This document shows positions 26,716 to 36,663 of a stretch of DNA of 46,996 bases, in pieces. Under the pieces are notes generated by a model. The model ran no database searches. It worked only from the letters and a program-made list of their open reading frames with translations, and had not been told where the DNA came from. Origin of the DNA: Gammaproteobacteria bacterium (GTDB lineage: Bacteria > Pseudomonadota > Gammaproteobacteria > Eutrophobiales > Eutrophobiaceae); assembly GCA_030829985.1 (NCBI GenBank), contig JAURNW010000001.1, positions 1 to 46,996 of the forward strand. Direction: 5' to 3'. Position numbers and translations under genes: made by a program. The first letter of the stretch is position 1, and the number at the start of each line of letters is the position of its first letter.

Positions 26716-26976
26716 GTTTATTATAATAATTATTAAACCTGCAACACATGTACGCTTTTTATAAAGAATAACCGTAGCTGATATATTAATCTGTGAATCA
26801 AGTCACAAAATTTAAACATAATATTAAATAAAATCAAATAGATAGAGATTTTCTTTGGATTTCATAAACGCTTGAATTGGTTCATGTTGTGGTTATGAAA
26901 CACGCGTTATACTCGATATAGTGTCATAGTCAGATAATATAAATTTTGGATTCCAATCGTTTTAAAAGGTACGATA
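26716..26976. other. Intergenic region between divergent genes
   Basis: About 260 very AT-rich bases separate the small minus-strand gene and mlaC. They probably hold the promoters of both. I see no repeat, RNA fold or additional frame I would defend. Confidence 0.35.
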
Positions 26977-27642
26977 GTGAAATCTATAAGGAATGCGGTA
27001 AAAACTAAAAAAATGATAAAAAAAATCGCCCTGTATCTACTTCTGATAAATACTCCAATTAGTGTCATTGCAGATGAATTCGCGACACCAACGGCGCGTG
27101 TCAAAGATTCTGTCGATAAGGTCATTACGGTTTTAAGAGACAAGTCACTTGGCCGAGAGGAACGCTGGGCTAAGATCGGTGTTGTGATCAACGATAGTTT
27201 TGATTTCCGAAGTATGTCACAGAGTGTTTTGGCAACTAACTGGAAAAAAGCAACTCCTGAAGAGCGTCAGCAATTTGTCGTTTTCTTTTCACAATATCTT
27301 GAAGATACCTATAGAACCAAAATTGAAGCTTATACGGATCAGAAAGTTGATTATGTAGGTGAAACAATTAGAGGCAGAAGAGCTGTCGTAGAAACGATAA
27401 TCGTTACAGATAGTACCAATATTCCAGTGAATTATAAGTTAAAAAATAATGAGGGTAACTGGTTTGCTTATGATGTGGTGATTGAAGGCGTCAGTCTTGT
27501 TAGTAATTATCGAAGCACCTTTGCTGCAATTGTAAAGAATGATGGAATGGATGGATTGTTGAGTGATATACAGACCAGAATTAACAAATATAAGGCTTCA
27601 GAACAACTACCGGCATCAAAAGCTGTAAATGAGGATAGCTAA
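26977..27642 (+). CDS. mlaC: MlaC-like periplasmic phospholipid carrier
   Basis: MlaC shuttles phospholipids between the outer-membrane complex and the MlaFEDB ABC transporter. The GTG at 26977 is chosen because AAAGG lies seven bases upstream. The product has a long basic N-region, then a signal peptide (about 14-32) ending near VIA-D. The mature part has the family's helical/beta fold, with SFDFRSMSQSVLATNW and RRAVVETIIV segments. Its 3' end converges on mlaD with a five-base gap, so mlaC is not in the usual mlaFEDC order here. Confidence 0.85.
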   Translation: MKSIRNAVKTKKMIKKIALYLLLINTPISVIADEFATPTARVKDSVDKVITVLRDKSLGREERWAKIGVVINDSFDFRSMSQSVLATNWKKATPEERQQFVVFFSQYLEDTYRTKIEAYTDQKVDYVGETIRGRRAVVETIIVTDSTNIPVNYKLKNNEGNWFAYDVVIEGVSLVSNYRSTFAAIVKNDGMDGLLSDIQTRINKYKASEQLPASKAVNEDS

Positions 27643-27647
27643 CAGTC

Positions 27648-28100
27648 CTAGTTATCTGACTCGAATATATATTTACTGATCAATTCTTCCAGATTGATAG
27701 AAGGTTCTGTTTCAACAATCTCCATGCTGGGCTCTAGATAAGTCTCACTGCCACCGGCTGATATCTTTACAAACTTATCGCCAATAATACCGGAAGTGCT
27801 AATAGACGCGATCGAATCGTCAGGTATCTTGATATTATTTTGCAGACTGATATCGACATCAGCCAGGTAGGTTTCCGGATTGAAGTAGATTTGTTTTACT
27901 TTACCTACTGTAACACCCGCCATCTCTACATAAGCACCTTCTTTTAAACCCGAAGCAGAGGTAAATCTAGCCTTTATAATATAGTCATCATTATTGAACA
28001 GTGTTACATCGCCCATACGTAATGCGAGAAAGGTAATAGCAATAATTCCTGCCAGCATAAAGATACCGACCATGAGTTCTGACTGTTGTTGTTTATTCAT
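27648..28100 (-). CDS. mlaD: MlaD, MCE-domain component of the phospholipid transporter
   Basis: A 150-residue protein: one N-terminal membrane helix (about 9-27) and a single MCE domain (about 40-117, SASGLKEGAYVEMAGVTVGKVKQI ... GIIGDKFVKI). Single-MCE, single-helix architecture and length match MlaD, which forms a hexameric ring on MlaE. It is the last gene of mlaFED on the minus strand, nine bases after mlaE. Confidence 0.93.
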   Translation of the reverse strand: MNKQQQSELMVGIFMLAGIIAITFLALRMGDVTLFNNDDYIIKARFTSASGLKEGAYVEMAGVTVGKVKQIYFNPETYLADVDISLQNNIKIPDDSIASISTSGIIGDKFVKISAGGSETYLEPSMEIVETEPSINLEELISKYIFESDN

Positions 28101-28109
28101 AAGCAGAGT

Positions 28110-28898
28110 TTACAGTATCAAGGCACTGAGTAAATAATCGCTGAAAAGTATTGCTATCGACGATATGACGACAGCTTCGGTTGTAATTCTGCTGACTCCC
28201 TCTGAACCATATGCCCCATGTTTATCAAGATGCAGGTTAAAACCTTTATCACAGGCAATCCATACGATAAGTAAACCAAATACCAGAGATTTAGAAAAGC
28301 CCATAAACAAATCTCGATTCAACACAGTATCGGACATGCCTTGAAAATAAGAGCCTGGGCTAACGCCAAACAATATAACGCCAACAAAATAACCACCAAA
28401 AATACCAACCAGAATGAATACTGCGGTCAATATGGGTACGCAGATTATACCCGCGAGGATTCTTGGACTAAAAAGATATCGATAAGGGTCTATGGCCATA
28501 CATTCCAATGCATCAATCTGATTGTCGACGCGCATAATTCCAATTTCTGCACACATTGCAGAACCCGAACGTCCGATGACCATTAATGCAGTTAACACAG
28601 GTCCAAGTTCGCGGATTAAGCTTAAACCAACTGCTGAACCTAATAAGCTGACAGAACCGAAACGAACCAGAGTGTCATAAAATTGCAATGCGATGACCAT
28701 ACCGACAAATAAACCAGCGACCACGATAACTAATAACGATCGCGCACCAATGAAAGCTATTTGTTTAACTAATGGTTTAAGAGCATAGGGTGGTAAGAGA
28801 ATTGTTTTAGTGGTTTCAAGTAGAAATATTCCGGCAATACCAAATCGTATCAACATAGATTCCAAATACGACATCGTATGCAATCTATTCATGTTCAT
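28110..28898 (-). CDS. mlaE: MlaE, permease of the phospholipid transporter
   Basis: A 262-residue membrane permease of the MlaE family. The conserved elements are FIGARSLLVIVVAGLFVGMVIALQ, the RELGPVLTALMVIGRSGSAMCAEIGIM loop and the ECMAIDPYRYLFSPRILAG motif. Five or six helices are expected. It starts two bases after the mlaF stop, so expression is coupled. Confidence 0.95.
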   Translation of the reverse strand: MNMNRLHTMSYLESMLIRFGIAGIFLLETTKTILLPPYALKPLVKQIAFIGARSLLVIVVAGLFVGMVIALQFYDTLVRFGSVSLLGSAVGLSLIRELGPVLTALMVIGRSGSAMCAEIGIMRVDNQIDALECMAIDPYRYLFSPRILAGIICVPILTAVFILVGIFGGYFVGVILFGVSPGSYFQGMSDTVLNRDLFMGFSKSLVFGLLIVWIACDKGFNLHLDKHGAYGSEGVSRITTEAVVISSIAILFSDYLLSALIL

Positions 28899-28900
28899 TG

Positions 28901-29701
28901 TCAGTTACGAGTCAACATATCAAGATAATCATCCGCATCAATATTATCATTCATTGCTCTGCGTTCGAGCATATTGATAATTCTCGGGTCAGTAGACTTT
29001 CTGATTGCCGCTTTGTCCCCGGTTATGATCTGTTGACCATTATCAATAACGGTTATTCGGTCAGCAATTTTGAATGCACTTTCGAGTTCATGTGTAACTA
29101 CAATGATAGTCATATTCAATGCATCGCGTAGTTGTAAAATCAAATCATCCAGTTCAGCAGATGTCACCGGGTCAAGTCCTGCGGAGGGTTCATCGAAGAA
29201 GAGGATCTCAGGATCCATAATTACCGCCCTTGCCAGGCCGGCACGTTTTAACATCCCGCCTGATAATTCAGCGGGCATTAATGATTCATTATCGCTTAAG
29301 TTCATTAATTCAAGTTTGAGCCGTGACATGATACGGATCGTATTTCGATCCAGTTTCGTATGTTCATGCAATGGTAATTCAACATTTTCCAGTAATGTCA
29401 TCGAACTAAACAGGGCGCCATTTTGAAACGCAACACCGATATGTTTTCTTAATTCGAATAATTCATCGCGGTCTAATAAGGTTATTTCTTTTCCGAGTAA
29501 CTTTATCGAACCAGACACTGCTGGATTTAATCCAATCATATGACGGAGCAGGGTGCTTTTCCCCGAACCACTATGGCCCATTATGACCATGACTTCTTTG
29601 CGCTCTACGCTCAATGAGATATTTGACAGGATTTGCTTGTCACCATACCAGCTATTCAAGCCTTCAATTTCAATAACCTGTTTTATATTTGGATCGACCA
29701 T
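28901..29701 (-). CDS. mlaF: MlaF, ATPase of the phospholipid transporter
   Basis: A 266-residue ABC ATPase from the ATG at 29701. Walker A is GHSGSGKST, the signature is LSGGMLKRAG, and Walker B is EILFFDEPSAGLDP followed by the switch histidine in VVTHE. LSGGM(L/Q)KR is typical of MlaF. A longer frame from 29764 would add 21 hydrophobic residues (MPCQHRFF...) unlike the family. It heads the mlaFED operon; an mlaB gene is not visible in the window. Confidence 0.94.
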   Translation of the reverse strand: MVDPNIKQVIEIEGLNSWYGDKQILSNISLSVERKEVMVIMGHSGSGKSTLLRHMIGLNPAVSGSIKLLGKEITLLDRDELFELRKHIGVAFQNGALFSSMTLLENVELPLHEHTKLDRNTIRIMSRLKLELMNLSDNESLMPAELSGGMLKRAGLARAVIMDPEILFFDEPSAGLDPVTSAELDDLILQLRDALNMTIIVVTHELESAFKIADRITVIDNGQQIITGDKAAIRKSTDPRIINMLERRAMNDNIDADDYLDMLTRN

Positions 29702-29792
29702 AGAATCATATATAAACGTTGTGAAAGTTAATAATGCCAGAAAAAAACGATGCTGGCACGGCAATGAAGACTAAATAGAATTGAACAGGTGC

Positions 29793-32700
29793 TTATAAGG
29801 AATTGTTATTGCTTAAACGTTCCGTTATTTGATTTGATAATTCCTGAGATTGGGATAATTCGATTTCAGATAATTCTTTTGCAAGCATGTCGCGACGGCG
29901 TATATCCATCGCATTACCCTGAGTTGCGACAACGCTATACCAGGCAAGTGCTTGTATTTTGTCTTGTTGGATGCCATTACCATCAAGGTACATCATTGCT
30001 ACATTTCGTTGCGCTATCGTATAACCTTGCTTAGCCGCTTTAAGGTACCATTCAGCAGCTTGTTTTTGATCCTGTCTTACACCTTCACCGTAAGCATAGG
30101 CAACCCCCACTTTATATTGCGCCAGGGCATAGCCTTTTTTAGCAGCAGAATAGAACAAATTGAATGCAGTTCGATCATTTTGTGGTACGCCATCACCAAA
30201 AGCATATGCCAGACCTTGTTCATATTCAGACTCACCGCTTGAATCCGTATTTATTTCTTCAACAGCATTAACTTCCTCAACAACTGATGTGTCACGTGTT
30301 AATCGTTCTTCAGTTATGGTACTGGTTTTAATTTCTAATTGATCGGTTGCTACTGCAGTTTTTTGCAAATTCGTCAGGTTATGCAGTGCTGATTGATGTC
30401 CCTGATCTGCTGCCATTGCATACCAATGGATCGCTTGCTCATCATCTTGTGCAATACCTTCGCCCATCAAATACATGTTTCCTAAACTATATTGCGCATC
30501 GATGTTTCCCTGTTCCGCTGAGCGTCTATACCAGAGTGCAGATTGTGAATAATCCTTTTCTACGCCGTCGCCCGAGTAATAAATTGTGCCCAATTTGTAT
30601 TGCGCATCCTTATCACCTTTTGCTGCTAATGCGCGTAATGCTTCCAGTACGGACTCGTTGCTTGATGTTTCGACTGGTTCTTCAATAGCTACGATATCAA
30701 CATTTAATTCTTCATCTTCAATGGAAGGTTGAACTAACTCCGTTTCTGTCATCGCAACTTGTTCAGAGGGTTGAATTTGGTCGTCATCAATTCCAACATT
30801 GTTTTCATCCTTATTAGAGGAAAACATTTTTCCAAAGAATCCAAACAGCCCTTCAGGTTTTTCTGATGCGACTACCTCATCTTCTTCAATAGCTTCGGTA
30901 ACAACCTCATCTGCTTTTTCTTTAACAGGGCCATCATTTACACTTTCATCAACAACTGGATCAGTTTCTGTTCGCTCAAGGTTAATACTGTCAGCTTCTT
31001 TCAATCTTGTTTTTTCATCTGATGTACTATCACCAAATAGACTCTTAAAAAATGCAGTCTGTTCAGATGGAGATTCTGTTTGTGGTGATGTTGCGGTAAT
31101 AGATTGAGCAGTTTCTTCAATTTCCGTTGTTAGTTCATCAGCAATAGAATCTTCTGAAATAGTAGGAGTCGTATCGATATCTGTTTCAGATGGCTGAATA
31201 TCAGAGTATGTTTGTAAAGTATCAGTAGAGGGGGCTTCTCCCGCAGCATAACTTTTAACGTTTGGAGCTTCCGTTGTTGTGTCTGCAATAACTTCGTCGA
31301 CTGTAGATTGAAGTTCAGCCGTGCTTTCTTGTTGCGCTACTTCTTCATTCAATTGGTTCTGACGATTTAATGCATCAAGTTTTTTCAGGTTTGCCAGATT
31401 ATTAAGAGCGGCAACATGTCCCTTTTCACCGGCAAGTGCGTACCATTCAGCCGCTTGCTGATTACTTTGTTCTACGCCTTCACCCAGGAGATACATATTA
31501 CCTATACTGTATTGTGCATCGACGTTGCCTTGATCGGCTGCTTTTTTATACCAGTTGTAAGAGCTATCAATATTTTGTGCGACACCTTTACCTACGTAGT
31601 AAAGTGATCCGAGGTGTGCTTGTGCTTCACTGTTGCCCGCTTCAGCCAAAGGTCTAAACTGTTTTACCGCTTCATAATAATTATTATTTGCTAATGCACG
31701 CCGACCAGCTTCGACACTGTATTGTGTAACATCCTGTTCTGCTGTTTGAGCAAGTTCGATCTCTTCAATAACGGGTTCAGTTTCATCAACCTTGGCAACG
31801 AGCATTTCCTCTTTCATTACCTGAGGCTCTTCTTGTATTAATTCAGTTTCTATTTCTTTATCTTTACTGCCAAAGAGGCTTCCTATCGCAGAAAATAAAC
31901 CACCGGAAGATTCTGGCTTTTCATCAACAACTTCGGTATCAGTTGTCTCTGTCAGAAGAGTGGGATCCTCTTCAGCGACGTATACTTCTTCAGAAATTGC
32001 TTCTTCAATAATATTATCTTGTTCACTTACTGCATCAGTTGTTTCAGTTAGAAGTGTTGGGTCGTTTGCAGCCTCGTATGCTTCATCTGCTGTTACTTCC
32101 TCGACGGCAACTTCTTGTGCACTTACATCAGAAGTAGCTTCAGTCAGGAGCGTAGGATCCTCAGCAGCGACGTAAGGATCTTTTATAGTTATCTCTTCAA
32201 CTTGTTCAATTGTTGATTCGGGTACTATTTCGGTTTCTATAGTTGAAGTTTCCAGAGTTGGTTCTTCAATAGCTGCAGAAATAGTCGTGTCTGCTTTAAT
32301 TTCATCTTCGACATTTTCAACTTGTTCGGTGTTAGATTTTTTACCGCCCGAAAATATACTTCCAATTGCACTAATCAGATTTCCAGATTCTTTTTCTTTT
32401 TTCGTTTGAGGTTTTGGTTCCGGTATGCCTAAAGCTCGATGCATTGCTGACACTGGCGGTTTTTCAGTTTGTTGCGCCAAATCGTTTGTAACTGCTTTTT
32501 CTGTAGTAATATTTTCAGCTTCTGGTTCAACTGCAACTGTTGTCTTGGCTTTTTCAATAGCAACAACTGCTTCCTCTAATACAACAGGTTCAGTCGCTTC
32601 TATTTTAGTCTCTATAGCAGATACCGGTGTTGCGTCATTTTTTATTGGTTCAGGTATATCTAATGTTGATTCATCTAGTGTTAACAAGTCTTTCTTATCA

Positions 32701-33683
32701 ACCGTAAAAAGTGGTTTTTTGACGGGTACTTCTGTACTTATTACTTCGCTAATTTGTTCTGGCTCTGCTATTACGGGTGTTGTTTCTTCTTTAACAACTT
32801 TTTCCTGAACAGGTTCTTGAGTTAACGCTACGGGTTCTTCAACCGGTGTTTCTGGAATTGCTTTTTCTGCTATTGTTTCGGTGGTAGTTTCAGTAGGAAA
32901 CAATTCGGGTTTTTCTTGTACAGTTCTAGTCGGGATATTAGCGCCTGCAGAACGTTCAAGGCTTGCCAGTTCATTTTGAGCGGCCGCATAACCTTGGTCA
33001 GCGGACTGTCGGTACCAACGTTTTGCCTGTGCATAGTTTTGTTCAACACCCTTACCCGATCGGTACATAGCGCCAAGGTTGTATTGCGCGGTTGCATCAC
33101 CGCGATCAGCTGCCATTCGATACCAACGGACAGCTTCAGCATAATCTTGCTCTACTCCTTCACCTGTGTGATACATACTACCTAGATGAACCTGAGCTCT
33201 GGAGTAGCCCTGGTCTGCTGCTTTGTTAAACCAACGTGCGGCTTCTTTTTGATCTTGTGGAACACCTTCACCATAGGCATAGGAAATACCTAAACTATAT
33301 TGTGAGACGACATGTCCTTGCTCACCTGCGCGGCGGTACCAGATGGCTGCTTCGGTTAAATCCTGTTCTACGCCTTCACCAAAGGCGTAGGAAACAGCCA
33401 GATTATATTGAGCATCTTTATTACCTTGAACGGCAGCCATTCGATACCAATAGACGGCTTGTTTATAATCTTGTGTTACGCCTTCGCCGGCATAGTGCAT
33501 ATATCCGAGATTTGCCTGCGCTTTGTCATCACCTTTTTCAGCTAATCTGGTAAATTCAGTAATAGCAGTTTCATAGTCACCGCGTGACAAGGCGTTGCTG
33601 GCGCTGTAAAGATCAGCATTAGCACTATTGACATATAAAAAAGAGAGTAGAGCTACTGATAGGACTCGAAGCATTAAATCCAT
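29793..33683 (-). CDS. Large secreted Sel1-repeat protein with acidic repetitive linkers
   Basis: A 1296-residue protein with a signal peptide (residues 1-23, cut near NANA-D). I count about 12 Sel1-like repeats in several blocks: five near residues 50-240, two around 700-780, two around 1040-1115 and three near the C-terminus. Repeats follow the form AQYxLGxxYxxGEGVxQDxxxAxxWYxxAAxQG and mediate protein contacts. Blocks are separated by long acidic Glu/Thr/Val-rich linkers. One holds a 32-residue repeat three times (DPTLLTE...). Four short hydrophobic helices of the form GLFSAIGSLFG are embedded in the linkers. Its partner is unknown. Confidence 0.85.
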   Translation of the reverse strand: MDLMLRVLSVALLSFLYVNSANADLYSASNALSRGDYETAITEFTRLAEKGDDKAQANLGYMHYAGEGVTQDYKQAVYWYRMAAVQGNKDAQYNLAVSYAFGEGVEQDLTEAAIWYRRAGEQGHVVSQYSLGISYAYGEGVPQDQKEAARWFNKAADQGYSRAQVHLGSMYHTGEGVEQDYAEAVRWYRMAADRGDATAQYNLGAMYRSGKGVEQNYAQAKRWYRQSADQGYAAAQNELASLERSAGANIPTRTVQEKPELFPTETTTETIAEKAIPETPVEEPVALTQEPVQEKVVKEETTPVIAEPEQISEVISTEVPVKKPLFTVDKKDLLTLDESTLDIPEPIKNDATPVSAIETKIEATEPVVLEEAVVAIEKAKTTVAVEPEAENITTEKAVTNDLAQQTEKPPVSAMHRALGIPEPKPQTKKEKESGNLISAIGSIFSGGKKSNTEQVENVEDEIKADTTISAAIEEPTLETSTIETEIVPESTIEQVEEITIKDPYVAAEDPTLLTEATSDVSAQEVAVEEVTADEAYEAANDPTLLTETTDAVSEQDNIIEEAISEEVYVAEEDPTLLTETTDTEVVDEKPESSGGLFSAIGSLFGSKDKEIETELIQEEPQVMKEEMLVAKVDETEPVIEEIELAQTAEQDVTQYSVEAGRRALANNNYYEAVKQFRPLAEAGNSEAQAHLGSLYYVGKGVAQNIDSSYNWYKKAADQGNVDAQYSIGNMYLLGEGVEQSNQQAAEWYALAGEKGHVAALNNLANLKKLDALNRQNQLNEEVAQQESTAELQSTVDEVIADTTTEAPNVKSYAAGEAPSTDTLQTYSDIQPSETDIDTTPTISEDSIADELTTEIEETAQSITATSPQTESPSEQTAFFKSLFGDSTSDEKTRLKEADSINLERTETDPVVDESVNDGPVKEKADEVVTEAIEEDEVVASEKPEGLFGFFGKMFSSNKDENNVGIDDDQIQPSEQVAMTETELVQPSIEDEELNVDIVAIEEPVETSSNESVLEALRALAAKGDKDAQYKLGTIYYSGDGVEKDYSQSALWYRRSAEQGNIDAQYSLGNMYLMGEGIAQDDEQAIHWYAMAADQGHQSALHNLTNLQKTAVATDQLEIKTSTITEERLTRDTSVVEEVNAVEEINTDSSGESEYEQGLAYAFGDGVPQNDRTAFNLFYSAAKKGYALAQYKVGVAYAYGEGVRQDQKQAAEWYLKAAKQGYTIAQRNVAMMYLDGNGIQQDKIQALAWYSVVATQGNAMDIRRRDMLAKELSEIELSQSQELSNQITERLSNNNSL

Positions 33684-33847
33684 CCTTCAATATTTTGCGA
33701 GAAAATTTTAGTAAGTATTTGTTGCAATTGTGATTTTGCGGAAAACCATTAAGTTTGCATAATTCCACCAATTGTAGTGGAAATTGTGCCTAAAAACACT
33801 ATATATCGTGTTTCTCAGTAGCGAAATATCAATAATTTGTGCATGAG

Positions 33848-35071
33848 TTATCCAGTAACGAGATCGTAGATTTGGAATACGATAAGGAACAGACAGAACA
33901 ATGCACCAATGATTGGGAAATTGATCGAGTGTATGCTGTTTTCATAATCAGCTTTATTAACGTGTTTTATCCGCCACAGCGATAGATTAACTAATAAAAA
34001 TATAATCAAGACAATAAAACTGGTGAGTTTGGCAAGTGTGAGCAAGGGCAGCCATAAGGCAAAAATCAATACTAATATAGAAACAAGCAGTGTCGTGATA
34101 ATGGGTGTTTTGGTTTTTATATTTATGCTTGATAGTGCTTGCGGCGCCAAACCTTCGCGAGCCATACCGTATAACACTCTTGCGCCCATAATGATTTGAA
34201 TCAATGCGCCGTTTACAATCGCAAAGATGCTAATGATCGAAATGATCTTGCTGCTCAATAAATTATGACTTTCTAATATCAAAGCAAGCGGGGCATCGGT
34301 CGACCCAAGGTCGTGGATAGACAAACTCGATACAGCAATGACTGCGATCAATATATAGAAAACTGACGATATAAATATCGCTAAAAATATAGAGACGGGT
34401 AAATTAAAATCAGGATTCTTTACTTCTTCCACAACATTAACCATGTCTTCAAAACCAATAAAGGCATAAAAGGCGAGAAATGATCCGGCAAATACCCCGA
34501 ATAAAGACGTAAATGAATCAACGATGAAATAAGATTCGAAAGGCAAGGGTGGTTCTACAATCACATCGCCTGCGATAATGATAACCATGACTAATCCCGC
34601 AATCTCAATAACTGTCATGAGCGCTGATATCCACATGGATTCGGCAATACCCCATATGGCAATGAGAGACAGTAAAGAAATCAGTATCGTTATTGCAATC
34701 CAATCTGGTATGTGAATAAAAACACCAAGATAACCAACAAAGCCATTTGCTATTGTTGCTGAAGAGACAATACCTGTAAGTATGATTAGCCAACCAACAA
34801 GTGATGAAAGAAATTTTTTATTAAAAGCTTCGCGAAGATATACCGCTTCACCGGCACATCGAGGATAGATTGAGACTAATCGTGCATAACTTAATGCTGT
34901 AAAAAACGAAATAATTGCTGCTAAACCAAAGGCGAGGGGTGCATATAAGCCGGCAACTACCGATACTTTCCCTATCAGCACATAGATGCCAGCACCTAAT
35001 ATCGTACCTAGACCATAGAGTGTGACCAACGTCAAACCCAGTTTTCGGGATAAGGTTGGAGATTGGTTCAT
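33848..35071 (-). CDS. Amino acid permease, APC family
   Basis: A 407-residue transporter with about 12 helices. The N-terminal glycine-rich motif TLYGLGTILGAGIYVLIG forms the substrate site in this family, and FYAFIGFEDMVNVVEEVKNP is the conserved loop after helix 6. It would import or exchange amino acids or polyamines across the inner membrane; specificity cannot be read. It lies 35 bases after the PAP gene on the same strand. Confidence 0.92.
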   Translation of the reverse strand: MNQSPTLSRKLGLTLVTLYGLGTILGAGIYVLIGKVSVVAGLYAPLAFGLAAIISFFTALSYARLVSIYPRCAGEAVYLREAFNKKFLSSLVGWLIILTGIVSSATIANGFVGYLGVFIHIPDWIAITILISLLSLIAIWGIAESMWISALMTVIEIAGLVMVIIIAGDVIVEPPLPFESYFIVDSFTSLFGVFAGSFLAFYAFIGFEDMVNVVEEVKNPDFNLPVSIFLAIFISSVFYILIAVIAVSSLSIHDLGSTDAPLALILESHNLLSSKIISIISIFAIVNGALIQIIMGARVLYGMAREGLAPQALSSINIKTKTPIITTLLVSILVLIFALWLPLLTLAKLTSFIVLIIFLLVNLSLWRIKHVNKADYENSIHSINFPIIGALFCLFLIVFQIYDLVTG

Positions 35072-35106
35072 TTTAGAAGATTAGTTTCTATGTTGTTCAG
35101 TTTGAA

Positions 35107-36582
35107 TTAGCCGAGTCGTTTTTCTAACGCAGCACAATATTTCTTCAAGACTTCTATTCTTGCAAAACGTTTATCGTTTGCGGGAATTAAATGCCAGGGT
35201 GCAAACTCAGTACTGGTGCGCGTTACCATATCGTCAACAGCTGCCTCATAAAGATCCCACATTTTACGATTACGATAATCTTCTTCAGTAATTTTATGTT
35301 TTTTGTAACTAATCTGTTCGCGTTCTTTAAAACGTCTTTCTTGTTCATCTTTATTGATATGTAACCAAAACTTGTTTATTAGCACACCTGCCTCTGTTAA
35401 TTCTTCTTCAAAATCATTAATTTCTTTGTAGGCTCTAAACCATTCATCTTTGGTTGCGAATTTCTCTACACGTTCTACCAAAACGCGTCCATACCAACTT
35501 CTATCATAGATAGTGATTTGGCCGGCTTTTGGAACATGACGCCAGAAACGCCATAAATAGTGGTGTGCCTTTTCTTCGTCGGTAGGAGCGGCAACCGGAA
35601 TGACACGATATTGTCTTGCATCAAGTGCATGGGTAATACGCCTGATGGCACCACCTTTACCAGCTGCATCCCAACCCTCGAATACCAGTGTTGAAGTAAC
35701 ATTTTTCTGCCGTGCTTCCCGAGCCAGAAGATTCAATCTGCCCTGGTATTTTTCTAACTGTTTATTGTATTGCGCCTTACTTAGCTTCTTATCGAGATCC
35801 AATGATTTTAATAAGCTGATTTCTTTTTTAACGATTTTAATTTTATCTTGTTGAGGAAGTGTTTCCTGATGACCTAGTTTTATATGAGCATTGATACGAT
35901 CACGAATATGTTCTCCAACAGTAATGCTACTGTATTTAATATCAGAACCATCAACAATTAACCACGGACAATGTCCCGTACTTGTCACCCTGATAACACG
36001 TTCAGCAATGCTGGCAAATTTGTCATACAGTTTCAGATGTTTCAGGTCTTTTTTAGTCACACGCCATTTTGTATTGGGATCCTTTTGATAGGCTTTTAGC
36101 TTGGCGCGTTGCCGACCTTTACTCATGTGTATCCAACACTTAATGATAAGCATGCCATCATCAGCCAGTTCACGTTCTATGTTCTTTACGTGTGTCAGTT
36201 TTGCATCTAATCCGTCAAAATCGTTCTTATCCGTAATAGTTTGCGCAATAGGTTCGCTATACCAGGAACCGATAAAGATACCAATTTGACCATTGCCGGG
36301 CAGCCCCATCCAGTAACGCCAATGTGGTGGTCGTTTTAATTCATCTTCGCTGGGAACATCAAAGGCATGGGTCTGGATGCCTCTCGGGTCCATCCACTCA
36401 TTCAGCAAGTTGATGATTTCGCCTTTACCACCACCATCAACACCTGAAATAAGGATCAGAACCGGGAAATTTTCATCGGCTAGTTTATTTTGGACTTCGA
36501 GTAATTCGGTTCGAAGAGATGGGGTTCGTTTTTTATAGGCTGCTTTGGATAATGTGTGCCCTAATTCTGCCAGTTCGAACAT
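35107..36582 (-). CDS. pap: Polyphosphate:AMP phosphotransferase (two fused PPK2 domains)
   Basis: This enzyme phosphorylates AMP to ADP using polyphosphate. The 491 residues contain two PPK2 domains in tandem, as in class II PPK2. The first has P-loop SGVDGGGKGE (about 46-55) and the second EGWDAAGKGG (about 302-311). Lid-module residues follow in each (SWYSEP; DRSWYGRVLVERVE). The N-terminal domain has lost the usual WDAAGKG wording, consistent with the inactive first half reported for Pseudomonas PAP. Confidence 0.93.
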   Translation of the reverse strand: MFELAELGHTLSKAAYKKRTPSLRTELLEVQNKLADENFPVLILISGVDGGGKGEIINLLNEWMDPRGIQTHAFDVPSEDELKRPPHWRYWMGLPGNGQIGIFIGSWYSEPIAQTITDKNDFDGLDAKLTHVKNIERELADDGMLIIKCWIHMSKGRQRAKLKAYQKDPNTKWRVTKKDLKHLKLYDKFASIAERVIRVTSTGHCPWLIVDGSDIKYSSITVGEHIRDRINAHIKLGHQETLPQQDKIKIVKKEISLLKSLDLDKKLSKAQYNKQLEKYQGRLNLLAREARQKNVTSTLVFEGWDAAGKGGAIRRITHALDARQYRVIPVAAPTDEEKAHHYLWRFWRHVPKAGQITIYDRSWYGRVLVERVEKFATKDEWFRAYKEINDFEEELTEAGVLINKFWLHINKDEQERRFKEREQISYKKHKITEEDYRNRKMWDLYEAAVDDMVTRTSTEFAPWHLIPANDKRFARIEVLKKYCAALEKRLG

Positions 36583-36663
36583 TTGTCTCCCCTGAGTGGA
36601 TTTCTATAAAAATGATTTTAGACAGAATTCATAAATTGGACATCAATCTAAATCAATGCCGGA

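Noticed and set aside
31925-32185. Regular ~96-base repeats that might suggest a CRISPR-like or VNTR array
   Set aside because: The repeats are in frame, imperfect and encode the 32-residue unit of the Sel1 protein. There are no conserved repeats with unique spacers.
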